From positions 35,909 to 99,908 of the forward strand of contig URSC01000010.1 in NCBI GenBank assembly GCA_900550465.1: a stretch of DNA of 64,000 nt, given 5' to 3'. Positions within the stretch are counted from its first letter, which is position 1. Each line of letters starts with the position of its first letter. This stretch comes from an uncultured Alistipes sp. Its GTDB lineage: Bacteria > Bacteroidota > Bacteroidia > Bacteroidales > UBA932. Under the pieces are notes generated by a model. That model was not told where the DNA came from, searched no databases, and worked only from the letters and a program-made list of their open reading frames with translations. Below, piece after piece: positions 17,919-26,502 of the stretch. A program made the position numbers and the translations under genes.

Positions 17919-19218
17919 AGACATAGCACAGAAAGCCCTGGAGACAGCCCTCGCCTGCGGTGCGTCCGGCTGCCGCGTGACCCTGTCGGAGAGCACGCAG
18001 ACCTCCGTATCATACCTCAACGGGGAGATAGAGAAGCTGCAGGAATCCACCTCCGCCGCCCTGGGCATCGCCCTTTTCACCGAAGGCCGGTACGGAGCCT
18101 TCTCCACCAACCGCCTGGACGGGAGCGAGCTGCAGCCCTTCATCCGCAGATGTATCGACTCATGCCGGCTGCTCGCCCCGGACGACTGCCGCACCCTTCC
18201 CGACCCATCGCTGTACTACCGCGGGGGCAGGCCGGACCTGGAACAGTGCGACCCGCATTTTTCCGATATTTCCTTCAAGGCCAAGACCGATATCCTCGAG
18301 GCCACTGACGCCGAGGTGGACAAGAGCGACTCCCGCCTCATCTCCACCGCCTGCGACTGGGACGACTGCCTCCGCTCGGACTACATCATTGACTCCCAGG
18401 GGCTGGAAGCCGAATCATCCAGTACATTCTACTCCGTAGTCTGCGAATGTACTGTCCGCGGACACGGGGAGGCCCGTCCCCAGAACAACTGGATGGAGGG
18501 CGCCCTCTTCTTCGACCGCCTGCGCTCCGGATGCGGCAGAACCGCCTACGAACGGACCGTGCCCATGATAGAGGCCCGCAAGCTCAACTCCGGGAAATAC
18601 AATATTGTCCTGGAAAATACTGTCTCTGCGAAGGTCGTCTCGGCCATCATCTCCGCCCTCAACGGTTCCTCGCTCCAGCAGCGGAACTCCTTCCTGCTGG
18701 ACTCGCTCGGCAAGCGGCTCTTCCCGGAGAACCTGCTGATTACGGACAATCCCCTCATCCCCGGACGCACCGGTTCCGGCTACTTCGACAGCGAGGGCGC
18801 GGCCACCTGCGAACGGGACATCATCCGTGACGGAGTGGTGCGGACCTACTTCCTGAACACCTATTTTGCCAATAAGCTCGGAATGCCCAGGACCAGTGAG
18901 GACGCTACCGCCGTCTGCTTCCCTCACAACTCCGGAATTGGGCTGGAAGAGATTCTGCGGCAGACCGGCAGCGGAGTGCTCATCACCGGCTTCAACGGAG
19001 GCAACAGCAATCCCGTCACCGGCGACTTCTCCTACGGTATCGAGGGCTGGTACTTCGAGAACGGGCAGCGGCTCTATCCTGTCAAGGAAATGAACCTGAG
19101 CGGGGACTTCCTCTCGCTCTGGGCACGGAACATATTTATCGGAAACGACCCCATCGGATTCATGCCGTGGCAGATACCCACGCTGGCATTCGAAGGGGCA
19201 GACATCAGTGGACTATAA
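17911..19218 (+). CDS. pmbA: TldE/PmbA subunit
   Basis: A 435-residue TldD/PmbA-family protein lacking the HExxxH zinc motif, which marks the non-catalytic TldE (PmbA) partner. The family C-terminal pattern is present (GFNGGNSNPVTGDFSYGIEG). It overlaps tldD at its start, and its stop TAA shares a base with the nhaC ATG (TAATG), so three genes are translationally coupled. Confidence 0.93.
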   Translation: MNKDIAQKALETALACGASGCRVTLSESTQTSVSYLNGEIEKLQESTSAALGIALFTEGRYGAFSTNRLDGSELQPFIRRCIDSCRLLAPDDCRTLPDPSLYYRGGRPDLEQCDPHFSDISFKAKTDILEATDAEVDKSDSRLISTACDWDDCLRSDYIIDSQGLEAESSSTFYSVVCECTVRGHGEARPQNNWMEGALFFDRLRSGCGRTAYERTVPMIEARKLNSGKYNIVLENTVSAKVVSAIISALNGSSLQQRNSFLLDSLGKRLFPENLLITDNPLIPGRTGSGYFDSEGAATCERDIIRDGVVRTYFLNTYFANKLGMPRTSEDATAVCFPHNSGIGLEEILRQTGSGVLITGFNGGNSNPVTGDFSYGIEGWYFENGQRLYPVKEMNLSGDFLSLWARNIFIGNDPIGFMPWQIPTLAFEGADISGL

Positions 19219-20693
19219 TGAAACAACCTGGACTGCTAATATCCTTCATCCCGGTCATCCTGCTGATGACTCTGATTGTTATCGGAGTGACCATCTTCGG
19301 GGCCGATATCACCGGAGGCGCCTCCCAGGTGGCTCTGCTGATGGCCGCGCTGACGGTCATCGGGATTTCTTTATTCCATCTCAAGATGCCCTGGTCCCGG
19401 CTGGAGGAGGGCATCATCGACAACCTCGGCAAGACCGGACCGGCCATCTTCATCCTCCTGATGATCGGGGCCCTGACCTCCACCTGGATGCTGTCGGGAG
19501 TGGTTCCGACCCTGATTTACTACGGCATGAAGCTCATCAGCCCGAAGATATTCCTGCTGGTGGTATTCCTGCTTACGGCCATAGTATCGGTGCTCTCGGG
19601 CAGCTCGTGGACCACCATCGGCACCATAGGCGTAGCGATGATGAGCGCGGGCACCATGCTGGGCATCTCCGAGGGCTGGCTGGCCGGAGCCATCATCTCC
19701 GGAGCCTACTTCGGGGACAAGCGCTCGCCCATGTCCGACACCACCAACCTCGCCTCTTCCGTAGCGGGAGTAGATATCTACAGGAACATCAACTATCTGT
19801 TGTACACCAATATGCCGTCATTCGTCATCTCCGGCATAGTGTTCACCATCGTAGGCTTCACTTACAACCCGGCCTCCGAACTGGATCTCAGCGCCCAGTA
19901 TGCCAGCCTCTCGTCGGCGTTCGTCATCAGTCCCTGGCTGCTGCTCATCCCCTGCCTTACCATCTTCATGATATACAAGAAGATTCCCCCGTTCATCACC
20001 CTCTTCGTTTCGGCCCTGCTCTCCGGCATCATAGCCTTCTTCGTACAGCCGGACCTCATCGCGCAGATATGCGGAGACGGAAGGGGATTCCGGGAATTCT
20101 TCTACTTCCTCTACCAGTCCTTAGCTGCAGAAGTGACCGTATCCACAGGCGACCCGATGCTGGATACCCTGGCCTGCACCTCCGGCATGTACGGCATGCT
20201 CGGCACGATATGGCTGATACTCTGCGTAATAGTCTTCGGAGGCGTGATGGAGGCATCCGGCATGATAGAGGCCATCACAGCCCGCATCATATCCCGCCTG
20301 AAAAGTGCCGTACAGCTCGTCTCGGCCACAGTCGCCTCCGGCATCTTCTGCAACATCGTACTCTCCGACCAGTACATGTCCATCATCGTTCCGGGAAAAA
20401 TGTTCGCCGAGGCCTACCGCAAGCGCGGCTACGCTCCCGAGCTGCTCAGCCGCAGCCTCGAGGACTCGGCCACAGTGACCTCGGTACTGGTGCCCTGGAA
20501 TACCTGCGGAGTGGTGCAGTCCACCGTCCTCGGCGTGGCTACCCTCTCCTACCTCCCCTACTGCATCTTCAACCTGCTCTCGCCCCTGATGTCCATCTTC
20601 GTGGCGGCCATCGGCTGGAAGATCCGCAGACTCGGCGGCAACAATGACAATCAATCAAACAACAATAATCTTAAAGACAATGAAAATCAGTGA
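19218..20693 (+). CDS. nhaC: NhaC-type Na+/H+ antiporter
   Basis: A 491-residue inner-membrane protein with about 11-12 predicted helices. Typical NhaC features are GSSWTTIGTIGVAMM, ISGAYFGDKRSPMSDTTNLA and, in the second half, LSDQYMSIIVPGKMF and VLVPWNTCG. It exchanges external protons for internal sodium. The ATG at 19218 is preferred to the frame start at 19167, which lies inside tldE. It overlaps slyD by 14 nt. Confidence 0.92.
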   Translation: MKQPGLLISFIPVILLMTLIVIGVTIFGADITGGASQVALLMAALTVIGISLFHLKMPWSRLEEGIIDNLGKTGPAIFILLMIGALTSTWMLSGVVPTLIYYGMKLISPKIFLLVVFLLTAIVSVLSGSSWTTIGTIGVAMMSAGTMLGISEGWLAGAIISGAYFGDKRSPMSDTTNLASSVAGVDIYRNINYLLYTNMPSFVISGIVFTIVGFTYNPASELDLSAQYASLSSAFVISPWLLLIPCLTIFMIYKKIPPFITLFVSALLSGIIAFFVQPDLIAQICGDGRGFREFFYFLYQSLAAEVTVSTGDPMLDTLACTSGMYGMLGTIWLILCVIVFGGVMEASGMIEAITARIISRLKSAVQLVSATVASGIFCNIVLSDQYMSIIVPGKMFAEAYRKRGYAPELLSRSLEDSATVTSVLVPWNTCGVVQSTVLGVATLSYLPYCIFNLLSPLMSIFVAAIGWKIRRLGGNNDNQSNNNNLKDNENQ

Positions 20694-21225
20694 CAAGAAA
20701 GTAGTAGCACTCACCTACACCCTCACCGTGGACGGCCAGGTGGCCGACCAGACCACAGAAGACCGTCCTCTCGACTTCATCTTCGGCATGGGCTATCTCC
20801 TGCCCAAGTTCGAGGAGAATATCGCCGGCAAGGAGCCCGGTGACAGCTTCGAGTTCACCCTCACTCCCTCCGAAGGCTACGGCGAGCACAATCCCGAGCT
20901 GGTGGTCGAGCTTCCCAAGCACATCTTCGAAGTGGACGGCAAGATCCAGGAAGGCCTCCTCACCGTCGGCAACATGATCCCGATGATGAACCAGCAGGGC
21001 GGTGTCATGCACGGCAAGGTTCACGAGGTCAAGGACGACAGCGTGATGATGAACTTCAACCACCCCATGGCCGGCAAGACCCTCAACTTCACCGGCAAGA
21101 TCCTCACCGTCCGCGACGCCACCGAGCAGGAGCTGACCGAAGGCCTGCACGGCGAGCTGAAGCAGAGCTCATGCGGCGGCGGATGCTCCTCCTGCGGCGG
21201 GGACTGCTGCGGAGGATGCAACTGA
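20680..21225 (+). CDS. slyD: SlyD-like FKBP peptidyl-prolyl isomerase
   Basis: A 181-residue cis-trans prolyl isomerase and metallochaperone. The FKBP half (YTLTVDGQVADQT, DFIFGMGYLLPKFEENI) is interrupted by the insert-in-flap domain as in SlyD. The end is a Cys-rich metal-binding tail (CGGGCSSCGGDCCGGCN). Such tails bind nickel or other metals. The start at 20680 drops 12 residues that belong to the overlap with nhaC. Confidence 0.92.
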   Translation: MKISDKKVVALTYTLTVDGQVADQTTEDRPLDFIFGMGYLLPKFEENIAGKEPGDSFEFTLTPSEGYGEHNPELVVELPKHIFEVDGKIQEGLLTVGNMIPMMNQQGGVMHGKVHEVKDDSVMMNFNHPMAGKTLNFTGKILTVRDATEQELTEGLHGELKQSSCGGGCSSCGGDCCGGCN

Positions 21226-21518
21226 TTTGACTCTACCGTCTGACGCCACTTCGTGAGTGCTCAGCCACTTGCAAAACGCTTGAGCATTTACAAAACGCTG
21301 AGCATCAGCAGGCTTAAAATGCAGGTCGGAAAAGACCAGGCCCTCCCACCGCTTCGCGGCGGGCCCCTCCCTCTAGAGCCGAGGGCGGCTAGTCTTTTCC
21401 GACCTGCATTGTGAGCTGAGGCACTGATTTCTTTAAATGCGCCTGGGAAGTACCGTAGCAGGGGACGGCGCGGCTGCTGTCGACTACGAGACGAACGGCT
21501 GTTGCGGTCACGGGAGTG
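21226..21518. repeat. Intergenic repeat region with 19-bp inverted repeat
   Basis: No gene is seen here. A perfect 19-bp inverted repeat (21318-21336 and 21392-21410) encloses 55 nt that hold two smaller GC-rich hairpins (around CCGCTTCGCGG and AGCCGAGGGCGGCT). Before it, two direct copies of AAAACGCT(T)GAGCAT occur at about 21276-21303. There is no T-run, so it is not a simple terminator. It may be a small palindromic mobile repeat or a structured RNA. Confidence 0.6.
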
Positions 21519-23066
21519 TCAAAAGTCGCACCGCAGGATGCGCTCGGCGGCACGGATGCCGTCAATGGCGGAGGAAACGATGCCTCCGGAATAGCCGGCT
21601 CCCTCTCCGCAGGGGTAAAGGTTCTGCAGGTCAATGTGCTGGAGGGTCTGAGGGTCGCGGGGCAGGCGCACGGGCGAGGAGGTGCGGGACTCCACTGCAA
21701 GGAGCAGGGCCTCGGAGGTGTAGTAGCCCCTGAGCTTTCGGTCAAATGCCGGGAAGGCCTTGCGCAGGCGGTCGGCAACGAAATCGGGCAGAACGTCATT
21801 GAGGTCCGCGGCAAATGCTCCTGGAGCGTAGGAGGTCCGGGGCAGGGCCGAGACGACGGACTTGCCTCTGCGGCTTTTGACGAAATCGGTCATGCGCTGG
21901 GCCGGAGCGAGGAATGAAGCCGAGACTTCGTAGCAGCGGCGCTCAACCTCCTCCCGGAAATCCAGCATTGCTTCCGGGCCGCCGGGGACATCCTCCGGCT
22001 CGACGGAAGTGACGATGCCGGCATTGGCCCAGCGGGAATTGCGCCGGGAGTTGGACATGCCGTTGGTGACCACCGTCCCGGGCTCGGTGGACGAGGGGAC
22101 GAGGATACCGCCCGGGCACATGCAGAAGGAGAATACTCCCCTGCCGTCCACCTGCTCCACGAGGGAGTACTCGGCTGCCGGCAGCCAGGGCATGCGCGGG
22201 CCGTGGTACTGCGCCCGGTCGATGAGCTCCTGCGGATGCTCCGCCCTGACTCCGAGGGCAAAGCCTTTGGCCTCCACCGCCCACCCCTTGCGCATGAACA
22301 GACGGTAAATATCCGAGGCGGAGTGCCCGGTAGCCAGGATGACCTCCGGAGCCTCGAAGACGGAGCCATTGTCACAGAGCACCTTCCATCCTCCGCCAGG
22401 AGTCTGCTGAAGGTCGGTGACGCGGCTGGAGAAATGATATTCGCCTCCGCATTCCACGATATGGGAGCGCATGGCCTCGACTATCGCGGGCAGACGGTCG
22501 CTGCCTATGTGGGGATGGGCGTTGATCCTTATCATGGGGTCCGCGCCGAAGTCGGTGAAGGTCTTGAGGACTGCACCCACATCGCCCCGCTTGTTGGAGC
22601 GGGTGTAGAGCTTGCCGTCGGAGAATGTGCCGGCACCGCCCTCGCCGAAGCAGTAGTTGGAGTCGGGATTGAGGCCGCCGGTGCGGGAGATGGCGGCTAT
22701 GTCGTATTTGCGTTCGTGAACGTTCTTGCCCCGCTCTAGGATGATGGGACGGCGGCTGCCGCAGATGAGCCTCAGGGCAGCGAAGAGTCCGGCAGGACCG
22801 GCTCCGATGACGATTACGGGCGGCTTCTGCGAGACATCCTGACTGAGGCTGTACGATGCGGTCCCGGGCGGCACCTCCCCCTGCAGGTATGCGGCCAGCC
22901 GGTAGCGGCGCAGGATCTTGCGGGAGCGGGCGTCGATGGAGCGGCGGAGCAGGTGTACCTCGGCTATTTTCCCGACAGGGACACCGGCTGCCTTGGCCGC
23001 AGCCGTCCTGAAATCCTCCTCCGTGGGAGAGTACGATGCCTCGAAGGCTGTCTCGAATTCTTTCAT
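21519..23066 (-). CDS. COG2509-type FAD-dependent oxidoreductase
   Basis: A 515-residue flavoprotein of a widespread uncharacterised family. After an N-terminal domain of about 85 residues, the dinucleotide fold VIVIGAGPAGLFAALRL binds FAD, and the family signatures NYCFGEGGAGTFSDGKLYTR, ILATGHSASD, VFSFCMCPGGILVPSST and GMSNSRRNS are all present. No substrate is known. It starts one base after tsaD ends, so both are one transcription unit. Confidence 0.88.
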   Translation of the reverse strand: MKEFETAFEASYSPTEEDFRTAAAKAAGVPVGKIAEVHLLRRSIDARSRKILRRYRLAAYLQGEVPPGTASYSLSQDVSQKPPVIVIGAGPAGLFAALRLICGSRRPIILERGKNVHERKYDIAAISRTGGLNPDSNYCFGEGGAGTFSDGKLYTRSNKRGDVGAVLKTFTDFGADPMIRINAHPHIGSDRLPAIVEAMRSHIVECGGEYHFSSRVTDLQQTPGGGWKVLCDNGSVFEAPEVILATGHSASDIYRLFMRKGWAVEAKGFALGVRAEHPQELIDRAQYHGPRMPWLPAAEYSLVEQVDGRGVFSFCMCPGGILVPSSTEPGTVVTNGMSNSRRNSRWANAGIVTSVEPEDVPGGPEAMLDFREEVERRCYEVSASFLAPAQRMTDFVKSRRGKSVVSALPRTSYAPGAFAADLNDVLPDFVADRLRKAFPAFDRKLRGYYTSEALLLAVESRTSSPVRLPRDPQTLQHIDLQNLYPCGEGAGYSGGIVSSAIDGIRAAERILRCDF

Positions 23067-24095
23067 CTACTTGAAGTCAAGGGCTCTGGAAACGGGTGCG
23101 GCATCGAGTCCGCCGGTGAGCCCAGCGCGGAACTTAAAGAGACCGGCCACGGCAATCATCGCGGCATTGTCCGTGGTGAACTTGAATTCGGGGATGAAGG
23201 TGGTCCAGCCGCGTTTCTCGCCCTCGGAAGCGATACGGCTGCGCAGGCCCGAGTTGGCCGACACGCCGCCGCCGATGGCCACCTGTTTTATACCTGTCTG
23301 CTTCACGGTTTTCAGGAGCTTGTCCATGAGCACGTCTATCAGGGTCTTCTGGAACGAGGCGCAGATATCCGCCATGTTATGCTGCATGAAGTCGGGGTCC
23401 TCCTTCAAATGGTCGCGCACGAAATACAGCAGGGAGGTCTTCACTCCGCTGAAGCTGTAGTCCAGTCCGGGGACGTGCGGCTTGGCGAACTTGAAACGCT
23501 CCGGGTCACCCTGGGCAGCTAGTCTGTCCACCACCGGACCGCCGGGATAGCCCAGGCCGAGAAGCTTGGCGCACTTGTCGAACGCCTCCCCCACCGCGTC
23601 GTCTATCGTCCGGCCCAGCACCTCGAAGTGCAGCGGGTCGTCCACCCTCACGATCTGGGAATGGCCTCCGGAGACCAGCAGGGCCAGGAAAGGAAATGTC
23701 GGGGGCACGTAGGGCTTTCCCTCCTGCCGGATGAAATGCGAGAGAATGTGGCCCTGGAGGTGGTTGACATCCACCAGCGGCTTGCCGGCAGCCAGTGACA
23801 GTCCTTTGGCAAAGGACACCCCGACAAGCAGCGAGCCTAAAAGGCCCGGCCCGCGGGTATAGGCTATCGCATCTATCTGGTCCGGCCTCACCCCGGCCTG
23901 ATCCAGGGCCTGGCTTACCACCGGCACTATATTCTGCTGATGAGCGCGGGAGGCCAGCTCGGGCACCACCCCGCCGTACTTGCGGTGTACCTCCTGCGAG
24001 GCCATCACATTGGCCAGCAGCGTCTCGCCGCGCAGTACCGCCGCCGACGTATCGTCGCACGACGACTCGATTCCCAATATTATCTCTTCTGCCAT
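23067..24095 (-). CDS. tsaD: tRNA threonylcarbamoyladenosine synthase subunit TsaD
   Basis: TsaD transfers the threonylcarbamoyl group to A37 of ANN-decoding tRNAs, acting with TsaB and TsaE. The ASKHA start ILGIESSCDDTSAAV, metal-binding HLQGHILSHF and the motif AIGGGVSANSGLR identify it. About 342 residues from the ATG at 24095; the frame start at 24122 adds nine extra residues. TACTTTTG at 24127-24120 (minus) may be its -7 box. It is divergent from the first AAA/PD-(D/E)XK gene. Confidence 0.96.
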   Translation of the reverse strand: MAEEIILGIESSCDDTSAAVLRGETLLANVMASQEVHRKYGGVVPELASRAHQQNIVPVVSQALDQAGVRPDQIDAIAYTRGPGLLGSLLVGVSFAKGLSLAAGKPLVDVNHLQGHILSHFIRQEGKPYVPPTFPFLALLVSGGHSQIVRVDDPLHFEVLGRTIDDAVGEAFDKCAKLLGLGYPGGPVVDRLAAQGDPERFKFAKPHVPGLDYSFSGVKTSLLYFVRDHLKEDPDFMQHNMADICASFQKTLIDVLMDKLLKTVKQTGIKQVAIGGGVSANSGLRSRIASEGEKRGWTTFIPEFKFTTDNAAMIAVAGLFKFRAGLTGGLDAAPVSRALDFK

Positions 24096-24181
24096 ACGTA
24101 TTTCTGTCTTTACAGGCCACAAAAGTACTAAACAATTCCGATTATTCGCTATCTTTGTCTCCGGAGCAAAACTATATCGGC

Positions 24182-25723
24182 ATGAAATATCCTATAGGCG
24201 TACAGAATTTCGAGAGCCTCCGCCGGGACGGCTACCTCTACATCGACAAGACTGAGCTCATATACAAGCTGGTGAGCGAAGGCCGGTATTACTTCCTAAG
24301 CCGCCCGAGAAGGTTCGGTAAGAGTTTGCTCATCTCCACGCTGGTGGCTTATTTCCAGGGGAAGAAGGAGCTGTTTGAGAAACTGGCGATGGAGAGACTG
24401 GAAAAGGAGTGGACGGCAAGGCCGGTTCTGCACATAGACCTTAATATCGAAAGATACAATAAGGCTGAGAATCTCCACGACATACTCAACTACAGTCTTT
24501 GCCGTTGGGAAAAGCTATACGGAAGCGACCCGTCGGAGACATCGCTGCCACTGCGCTTTGCAGGCATCGTCAGAAGGGCGCACGAGCAGACCGGACACCG
24601 CGTAGCCATCCTCGTAGATGAGTACGACAAGCCGTTGCTCCAAGCCATAGGCGACAAACAGCTGCAGGAAGAGTTCAGAGGCATTCTCAAGCCGTTCTAC
24701 GGAGTGCTCAAAACCATGGACGGGCACATCAGGTTTGCGATGCTGACCGGAGTTACAAAATTCGGCAAAGTCAGCGTCTTCAGCGACCTCAACAACTTGA
24801 AAGACATCTCCATGCTCCCGCAGTACGCCAGTCTGTGCGGCCTGACGGAAAGTGAGATTCAACATTATATGGAGGAAGGAATAAAGAATCTTGCCGCAAC
24901 CCAGCATCTCACCTACGACGGGACATGCCGGAAACTGAAAGAGATGTACGACGGATACCACTTCACTCCAGGCTCCGAAGGCATCTACAATCCGTTCAGC
25001 ATACTCAGAACCATGGACAGCGGCATCTTCGGAAGCTACTGGTTCGAGACCGGCACGCCCACTTATCTCGTAACTCTCCTCAAGCAGGGCAAGTGCGACC
25101 TGAGCGAAATTTCCTCGGCGGTCACCGATGTAGAGACCCTTGACAGTATCTATGGAGATGACGAGCCCATCCCGGTCATCTATCAGAGCGGGTACCTTAC
25201 CATAAAGGGATACAACCCGCGTTTTGAGTCATACACACTTGGATTTCCAAACAAGGAAGTCGAGGAAGGCTTCATGAAATTTCTCGTCCCCTACTACACT
25301 CCCATCCGGAAATCCGCCACCAACTTCGAAATGCAGAAGTTTGTCCGGGAGATAGAGACCGGAAACGTAGACGCATTCTTGACACGTCTCCAGAGTTTCA
25401 TGGCCGACACTCCATACGAACTTATAAGAGAGCAAGAGCTCCACTATCAGAACGTCCTCTTCATAGTATCCAAGCTCCTCGGCTTCTATGTGCAGGCCGA
25501 ATACCGCACCTCGCAGGGGCGCATCGATCTTCTGCTCCAGACCGACAAGTTCGTCTACATCATGGAATTCAAACTGGAAGGCTCGGCCGAGGAGGCTCTG
25601 AAGCAGATCGAGGAACACAACTACGCCGCACCCTTCGCCTCCGACCCCCGCAAAGTCCTGAAGGTAGGCATCAACTTCTCAGCCCAGAGCAGAAATATTG
25701 ACAAATGGATCATAACCGCATGA
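24182..25723 (+). CDS. AAA-ATPase-like protein with PD-(D/E)XK nuclease end (copy 1)
   Basis: A 513-residue member of the AAA-ATPase-like (PF09820) plus DUF1703 family, common in Bacteroidota. The P-loop RPRRFGKSLL is at residues 41-50, a Walker B-like VAILVDEYDKPLL is near 145, and the C-terminal nuclease-like motif runs from GRIDLLLQ to IMEFKLEG (D...ExK). Roles are unproven; defence or mobile-element origins have been proposed. The real start is at 24182: the longer frame begins inside tsaD. TAtcTTTG at 24150-24157 is a likely -7 box. Confidence 0.9.
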   Translation: MKYPIGVQNFESLRRDGYLYIDKTELIYKLVSEGRYYFLSRPRRFGKSLLISTLVAYFQGKKELFEKLAMERLEKEWTARPVLHIDLNIERYNKAENLHDILNYSLCRWEKLYGSDPSETSLPLRFAGIVRRAHEQTGHRVAILVDEYDKPLLQAIGDKQLQEEFRGILKPFYGVLKTMDGHIRFAMLTGVTKFGKVSVFSDLNNLKDISMLPQYASLCGLTESEIQHYMEEGIKNLAATQHLTYDGTCRKLKEMYDGYHFTPGSEGIYNPFSILRTMDSGIFGSYWFETGTPTYLVTLLKQGKCDLSEISSAVTDVETLDSIYGDDEPIPVIYQSGYLTIKGYNPRFESYTLGFPNKEVEEGFMKFLVPYYTPIRKSATNFEMQKFVREIETGNVDAFLTRLQSFMADTPYELIREQELHYQNVLFIVSKLLGFYVQAEYRTSQGRIDLLLQTDKFVYIMEFKLEGSAEEALKQIEEHNYAAPFASDPRKVLKVGINFSAQSRNIDKWIITA

Positions 25724-26475
25724 GTGCCGAGAGCAAGAAGACCAGAATAAGAAGGACCAACGAACAGGTCGACAAAGCCATCAGCGATGCCCTGACCACA
25801 CTCTCAGGCCAGATGCCGCTCGCCAGGATCACTGTAAACCAGCTGATTGCCGAGGCCGGCATCGAAGCGACCGTATTCTTCAAGAGATACAGCTCAATAG
25901 ACGACCTGATATATGAATACATCCGCGACCACGATTTCTGGCTCGGCGAGACCGTCTCGTACAGGAAGATGGACAAGGAAGGCGCGGAGAGATACTACAT
26001 CCGCACGCTCGAGGATCTGTGCCGCCACCTCGACAGCAACGGGCCGCTCCGGGATACCCTGCTTTGGGAACTCGCATCCGACTCTGAAGCCGTGAAGAAG
26101 ATCGCTGACATCCGCGAGCTGGAGAACGAGTCCCTGCTGGCCTACTACCGGAAATACTTCAATGGCACAGGCCTGGACATCAGCGGTATAACCGCATTGC
26201 TCATCGCCGGCATCTACTACCTCTACCTGCACCGCGGCAAATCCACATTCTGCGGCCTGGATCTCAACACCGAAAAAGACAGCCGGAGACTGCTGCGGCT
26301 CCTGAGCCGGACCGTCCACACCCTGTTCGCAGAAGCAGGCAAGAGCACCTCCGACGACAGCGTCCGGAATGCGGAGCTTGCCCGCCGCATGGAAGCCAAG
26401 GGCCTCGACCGCGCCGCCATCTGCGACATCCTCGACATCACTTCTGACGAGCTTGCCGCCCTCCTGCCCGAGTAA
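25720..26475 (+). CDS. TetR-type transcriptional regulator
   Basis: About 251 residues with an N-terminal TetR-like helix-turn-helix (ITVNQLIAEAGIEATVFFKRYSSID) and an all-helical C-terminal part. It has an unusual Lys/Arg-rich leader (ESKKTRIRRTNEQ). ATG 25720 overlaps the preceding stop as ATGA; ATG 25705 is possible and would overlap by 19 nt. Translational coupling to the AAA/PD-(D/E)XK gene suggests that it controls that gene or responds with it. The last 30 residues (AKGLDRAAICDILDIT) look like an extra helix-turn-helix. Confidence 0.8.
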   Translation: MSAESKKTRIRRTNEQVDKAISDALTTLSGQMPLARITVNQLIAEAGIEATVFFKRYSSIDDLIYEYIRDHDFWLGETVSYRKMDKEGAERYYIRTLEDLCRHLDSNGPLRDTLLWELASDSEAVKKIADIRELENESLLAYYRKYFNGTGLDISGITALLIAGIYYLYLHRGKSTFCGLDLNTEKDSRRLLRLLSRTVHTLFAEAGKSTSDDSVRNAELARRMEAKGLDRAAICDILDITSDELAALLPE

Positions 26476-26502
26476 GACCCGGCACAACCGGAAAACAACA
26501 AA

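Noticed and set aside
16473..19218. TldD/TldE as part of a modified-peptide (RiPP) cluster
   Set aside because: No precursor peptide or modification enzyme lies nearby; the next genes are an antiporter and a prolyl isomerase, so the pair looks like the general housekeeping form.
19208..20647. A 479-codon frame inside nhaC
   Set aside because: It is another frame of the same strand, His/Arg-rich, and gives no family likeness; nhaC in the correct frame has all family motifs.
23795..24181. Upstream extension of the first AAA/PD-(D/E)XK gene
   Set aside because: These codons overlap tsaD on the other strand and are Pro/Arg-rich; the paralogue begins with the same MKYPIGVQ start as the ATG at 24182.
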